Of a DNA stretch of 64,000 nt, positions 61,698 to 64,000 are shown one piece after another. The notes under the pieces were generated by a model. It saw nothing but the letters and a program-made list of their open reading frames with translations, ran no database searches and had not been told where the DNA came from. Source of the DNA: Fragum whitleyi (taxonomy: Eukaryota; Mollusca; Bivalvia; Cardiida; Cardiidae); the NCBI GenBank assembly GCA_948146395.1, contig OX411544.1:36290457-36354456 (forward strand), read 5' to 3'. Position 1 is the first letter of the stretch. Each line of letters opens with the position of its first letter. A program made the translations under genes and the position numbers.

Positions 61698-62237
61698 CTA
61701 AATTAATAAAATGTATAAAAAAAAATCCAAGGAGTACTCAGAAATTACTTAAGACTATTATTATAAAAAGCTCGTAAGTCAAATGACAATATCGATTTAT
61801 TCATAATAGTTCAGCCTAGAAAATTTAGCTTGCATAAGCCTAAGTTTGGTAATCTCCTATTGATTCTTGGAAAGATTACCGATATGGACTTTAAAAAGGG
61901 TTCGACAACATACACGTGGATCAGGATTTATACGACGTCAACGATCGTCATTTATTTATCAGTGATCAACCGGTAAAGCTCTGCGATTCTACGGAATAGT
62001 AAAACCCGGAATAATAAGTTCCTAGTCATGAAAGTGCGTCGTTTAGTATATGGGTTTACATCGCCTCAGAAACATCCAGATCATGTTGAGTAAAACAAAA
62101 TCAACGAAATCTAGATAAAACTTGGCATTTATAACTATATAACAGATCGCCTTTCACAGTGTAATATTATAAATTAACTACATGCCCTAAAATCTTCACA
62201 GACGACTGGATAGCATTAAAGAAATTTGATTACTTAC

Positions 62238-62324
62238 GGAAGGAAGGCAAGAAGCCGAATTGCTGAGACGTCGCTCACGGTAATGCTTAACATTTGAAAT
62301 CGTACGTCTCCCGTCAAGTTCAAT
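62238..62324 (-). CDS. Candidate 87-nt exon upstream of gene B exon 3 (speculative)
   Basis: Bounded by gaaaaagcag upstream and CTTCC|gtaagt downstream on the minus strand. It is 87 nt (29 codons), open in phase 0 at both sides, and in phase with exon 3. The reading IELDGRRTISNVK, then a basic stretch, shows no FReD motif and would break the GGW-FQR join seen in gene A. It lies at the edge of the copy-B-specific insert. It may be a chance splice pair. Confidence 0.2.
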
Positions 62325-63410
62325 CTGCTTTTTCTTCTAAACATGTAAGCCGATTTCTATGTTATTTATACCAAATTAACAAGAAGAAGGTGTACTTTTA
62401 AAACAATATTCGTAAGGGAAATCTAATTCTCGTTAAATTATGTTTCTTTGCCACAAAAACTCTTAAATTACGTCTGTAAAACGTAACAAATTATGTACTG
62501 GTGGATTGCCTTTAGACCCTCAAAATGCGTAAAATAGTTCGTGGAAAATGTTGACAAGGTTTATAATTGCGCGACAAGGTTTATTAACTTAAAGTATGAA
62601 CTAAGACGTCTGTCAGAGAAATAAGAAACAATTGATAAAGATTTACTTAACAATTCAAAAGTTGTAAAACGTCAAATTTTAGCGAAAAATCGGCGTGAAA
62701 TTTCACTACGTTTTCTCAATATCTTTATCAATAATTAATAAAATTTTGTGAAATTTCAAAATCAAAATATTATTTTTTTCTAGTTTTCGATAATATGGTC
62801 CAAAATACCAATACGCAATATACAACAAAGTTAAAAGTGAACATCTGTGTGGACACAATTTCTACACTACGCGAATTTTATAGTCAGTTTTCAAAATGTT
62901 TCGCTGCAGCTTTTCATTATCAAAATGATAATCATAAATCATTTTATATTTTTGAAATATTATTTTTTTGTTCAATCACCTGGAAAAACTTTGTATAGAT
63001 ACATTTGAAAATGTCAAAAATATTAAGATTTGTTTGTGTGGACATACTTTTCAAAAACGTTTGGTTTTTTTAACGTCTTACGTTATTACATTGCGCGCTG
63101 TCTTTTTTTGAGCAATCAATGACAAAATGAATAAAACTGTTTGATGATAAAATTGCTTCCCGCGGGAAAAAATATCTTGCCTTACTCGGTATATTACTTA
63201 TATGGCAATTTAAAATAAATACGCATGGCAAAATCAACATGCATTAAACAAGAAGCGCTTCAGAAAAGTACGTGGTGTAATAACGTCTAAAAAGCAAATC
63301 GACGTTACAAAATGTTAAGCATTAGCGTGCGCGACGTCTGACCGAATTACTACACTTACGTCCGAGGCACTTTCCAGTCTCGGAAAGGGTGATTACCATT
63401 TAGTCGATCT
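62240..63410. other. Copy-B-specific insert, no further gene recognised
   Basis: Apart from the speculative exon at its left edge, the sequence up to the MITE at 63415 has no counterpart in copy A and no motif I recognise. taacgtcttacgttattac (about 63071) and gtgtaataacgtctaaaaag (about 63275) are weakly inverted and may be remnants of terminal repeats. Confidence 0.35.
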
Positions 63411-63414
63411 TTTA

Positions 63415-63833
63415 CAGTTAATAACATCGTAAATTAAAGATGAGTGATTTTGGAATGATTTTGGAATAAAATTGAATGAGTGTAAGAAGCGAATTTTGAG
63501 AGGGTAATCTAATAAAGCAAATTTTGTTCAGGGTGAACCTAATTAACGATATTAATTACCTCCATTTAATAAATTTTGCAAACAAATTCTGTAATAGCCT
63601 TCTATTTCTTCAAGAACCTATCAGACTCTTACAATTTGAATCAAGTAAGTGAAATCGAGGTTTTTCTAGCTTTATTTATCTTAAATGGCATTGTTGATCT
63701 ATCCTTTTCAGTTAGTTTTGAGCGTTTTTGAATGATTTGAGCGAGTGTTTGGAATGAATGAATGGAGTGCTGAGCGAGTCATTTGGAATGGTGTTGATCG
63801 AGATTAATGTCATTTTCACGATGTTGTTAACTG
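63415..63833 (-). mobile_element. TA-MITE (CAGTTAATTACATCG family), inverted orientation
   Basis: cagttaataacatcgtaaat at 63415 (TA before it) and ttcacgatgttgttaactg ending at 63833 are the two tips. gagcgagtgtttggaatga, aatggagtgctgagcgagtc and ggaatggtgttgat are the inverse of the 26144 and 32465 copies. The base pair after the right tip is AA rather than TA. Confidence 0.75.
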
Positions 63834-64000
63834 AACGTATTATCTGAACGTGTTTCTCGGAGAGATACGGTAATTGTTAGTCATTCTTACATCTTTCGTA
63901 AAATTATTAATCGATTTTAGAAGTTGAAAGCTATATTTCTAGATATATTTTTCAATAAAGTAAATTGTCAATAACGTCAATGTTTTCTTTGCGTCGAATG

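Larger units (their letters stand above)
56286..64000. repeat. Segmental duplication, copy B (continues past the window)
   Basis: Starts at aggttcattcaataac (56286) and follows copy A in order. Main homologous blocks end at about 62225. A B-specific insert of ~1.7 kb follows, and similarity resumes at about 63920 (gaagttgaaa, then gtcaatgttttctttgcgtc at the last bases, matching 21425-21515). Confidence 0.85.

Overview
The window is AT-rich, intron-rich and repeat-dense animal DNA with no bacterial-style operons. Everything recognisable fits a lophotrochozoan, most likely a bivalve mollusc. The evidence is two fibrinogen-related lectin-like (FReD) genes, several tRNA-derived SINEs, many short TIR elements (MITEs), short direct-repeat families of the kind common in bivalve genomes, and relics of Tc1, DIRS-like and non-LTR elements. 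The species cannot be named from the sequence alone.

The only intact host coding signal is two paralogous minus-strand genes for secreted fibrinogen-related proteins. Copy A is complete in five exons (23743 down to 9352). They join in frame with GT/AG borders to give about 328 residues: signal peptide, PAN/apple-like cysteine module, then a fibrinogen C-terminal domain. Copy B (61697 down to 56829) shows exons 3 to 5 with exactly the same exon lengths (115, 165 and 242 nt) and phases. Its exons 1 and 2 should lie beyond the right edge, because homology to copy A resumes in the last ~85 bases. The two copies are parts of a segmental duplication (A from ~8396 to beyond 21440, B from ~56286 to the window end), with pieces gained or lost in each. 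The stop codon of both genes lies in the end of an old MITE, and a palindromic MITE abuts the acceptor of their last exon.

Layout. 1-850: decayed multicopy invertebrate gene family (GGFH motif). 1333-8213: four kinds of TIR element. 8396-21440: duplication copy A with exons 5, 4 and 3, carrying in its introns a Tc1 element (12765-14380), a 1.7-kb hAT-like element (15955-17667, with its empty site preserved in copy B), a SINE and others. 21849-23743: exons 2 and 1. 24-42 kb: intergenic, with MITEs, foldbacks, SINEs, a tRNA-Asp half and short direct-repeat arrays. 42.8-44.9 kb: ~400-bp tandem array. 46.0-49.3 kb: DIRS-like relic with a nested SINE and a non-LTR fragment ending in (GATA)n. 50.5-51.4 kb: second, badly decayed Tc1-like transposase. 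52-56.3 kb: GC-rich minisatellite whose units switch orientation several times and which ends exactly at the left border of duplication copy B. 56.3-64 kb: copy B.

No CRISPR array, rRNA gene, origin or intact autonomous transposon was found. Long stretches, especially 23.8-25.8, 29.1-32.5, 33.5-35.1 and 39.9-42.8 kb, show no gene I can support.
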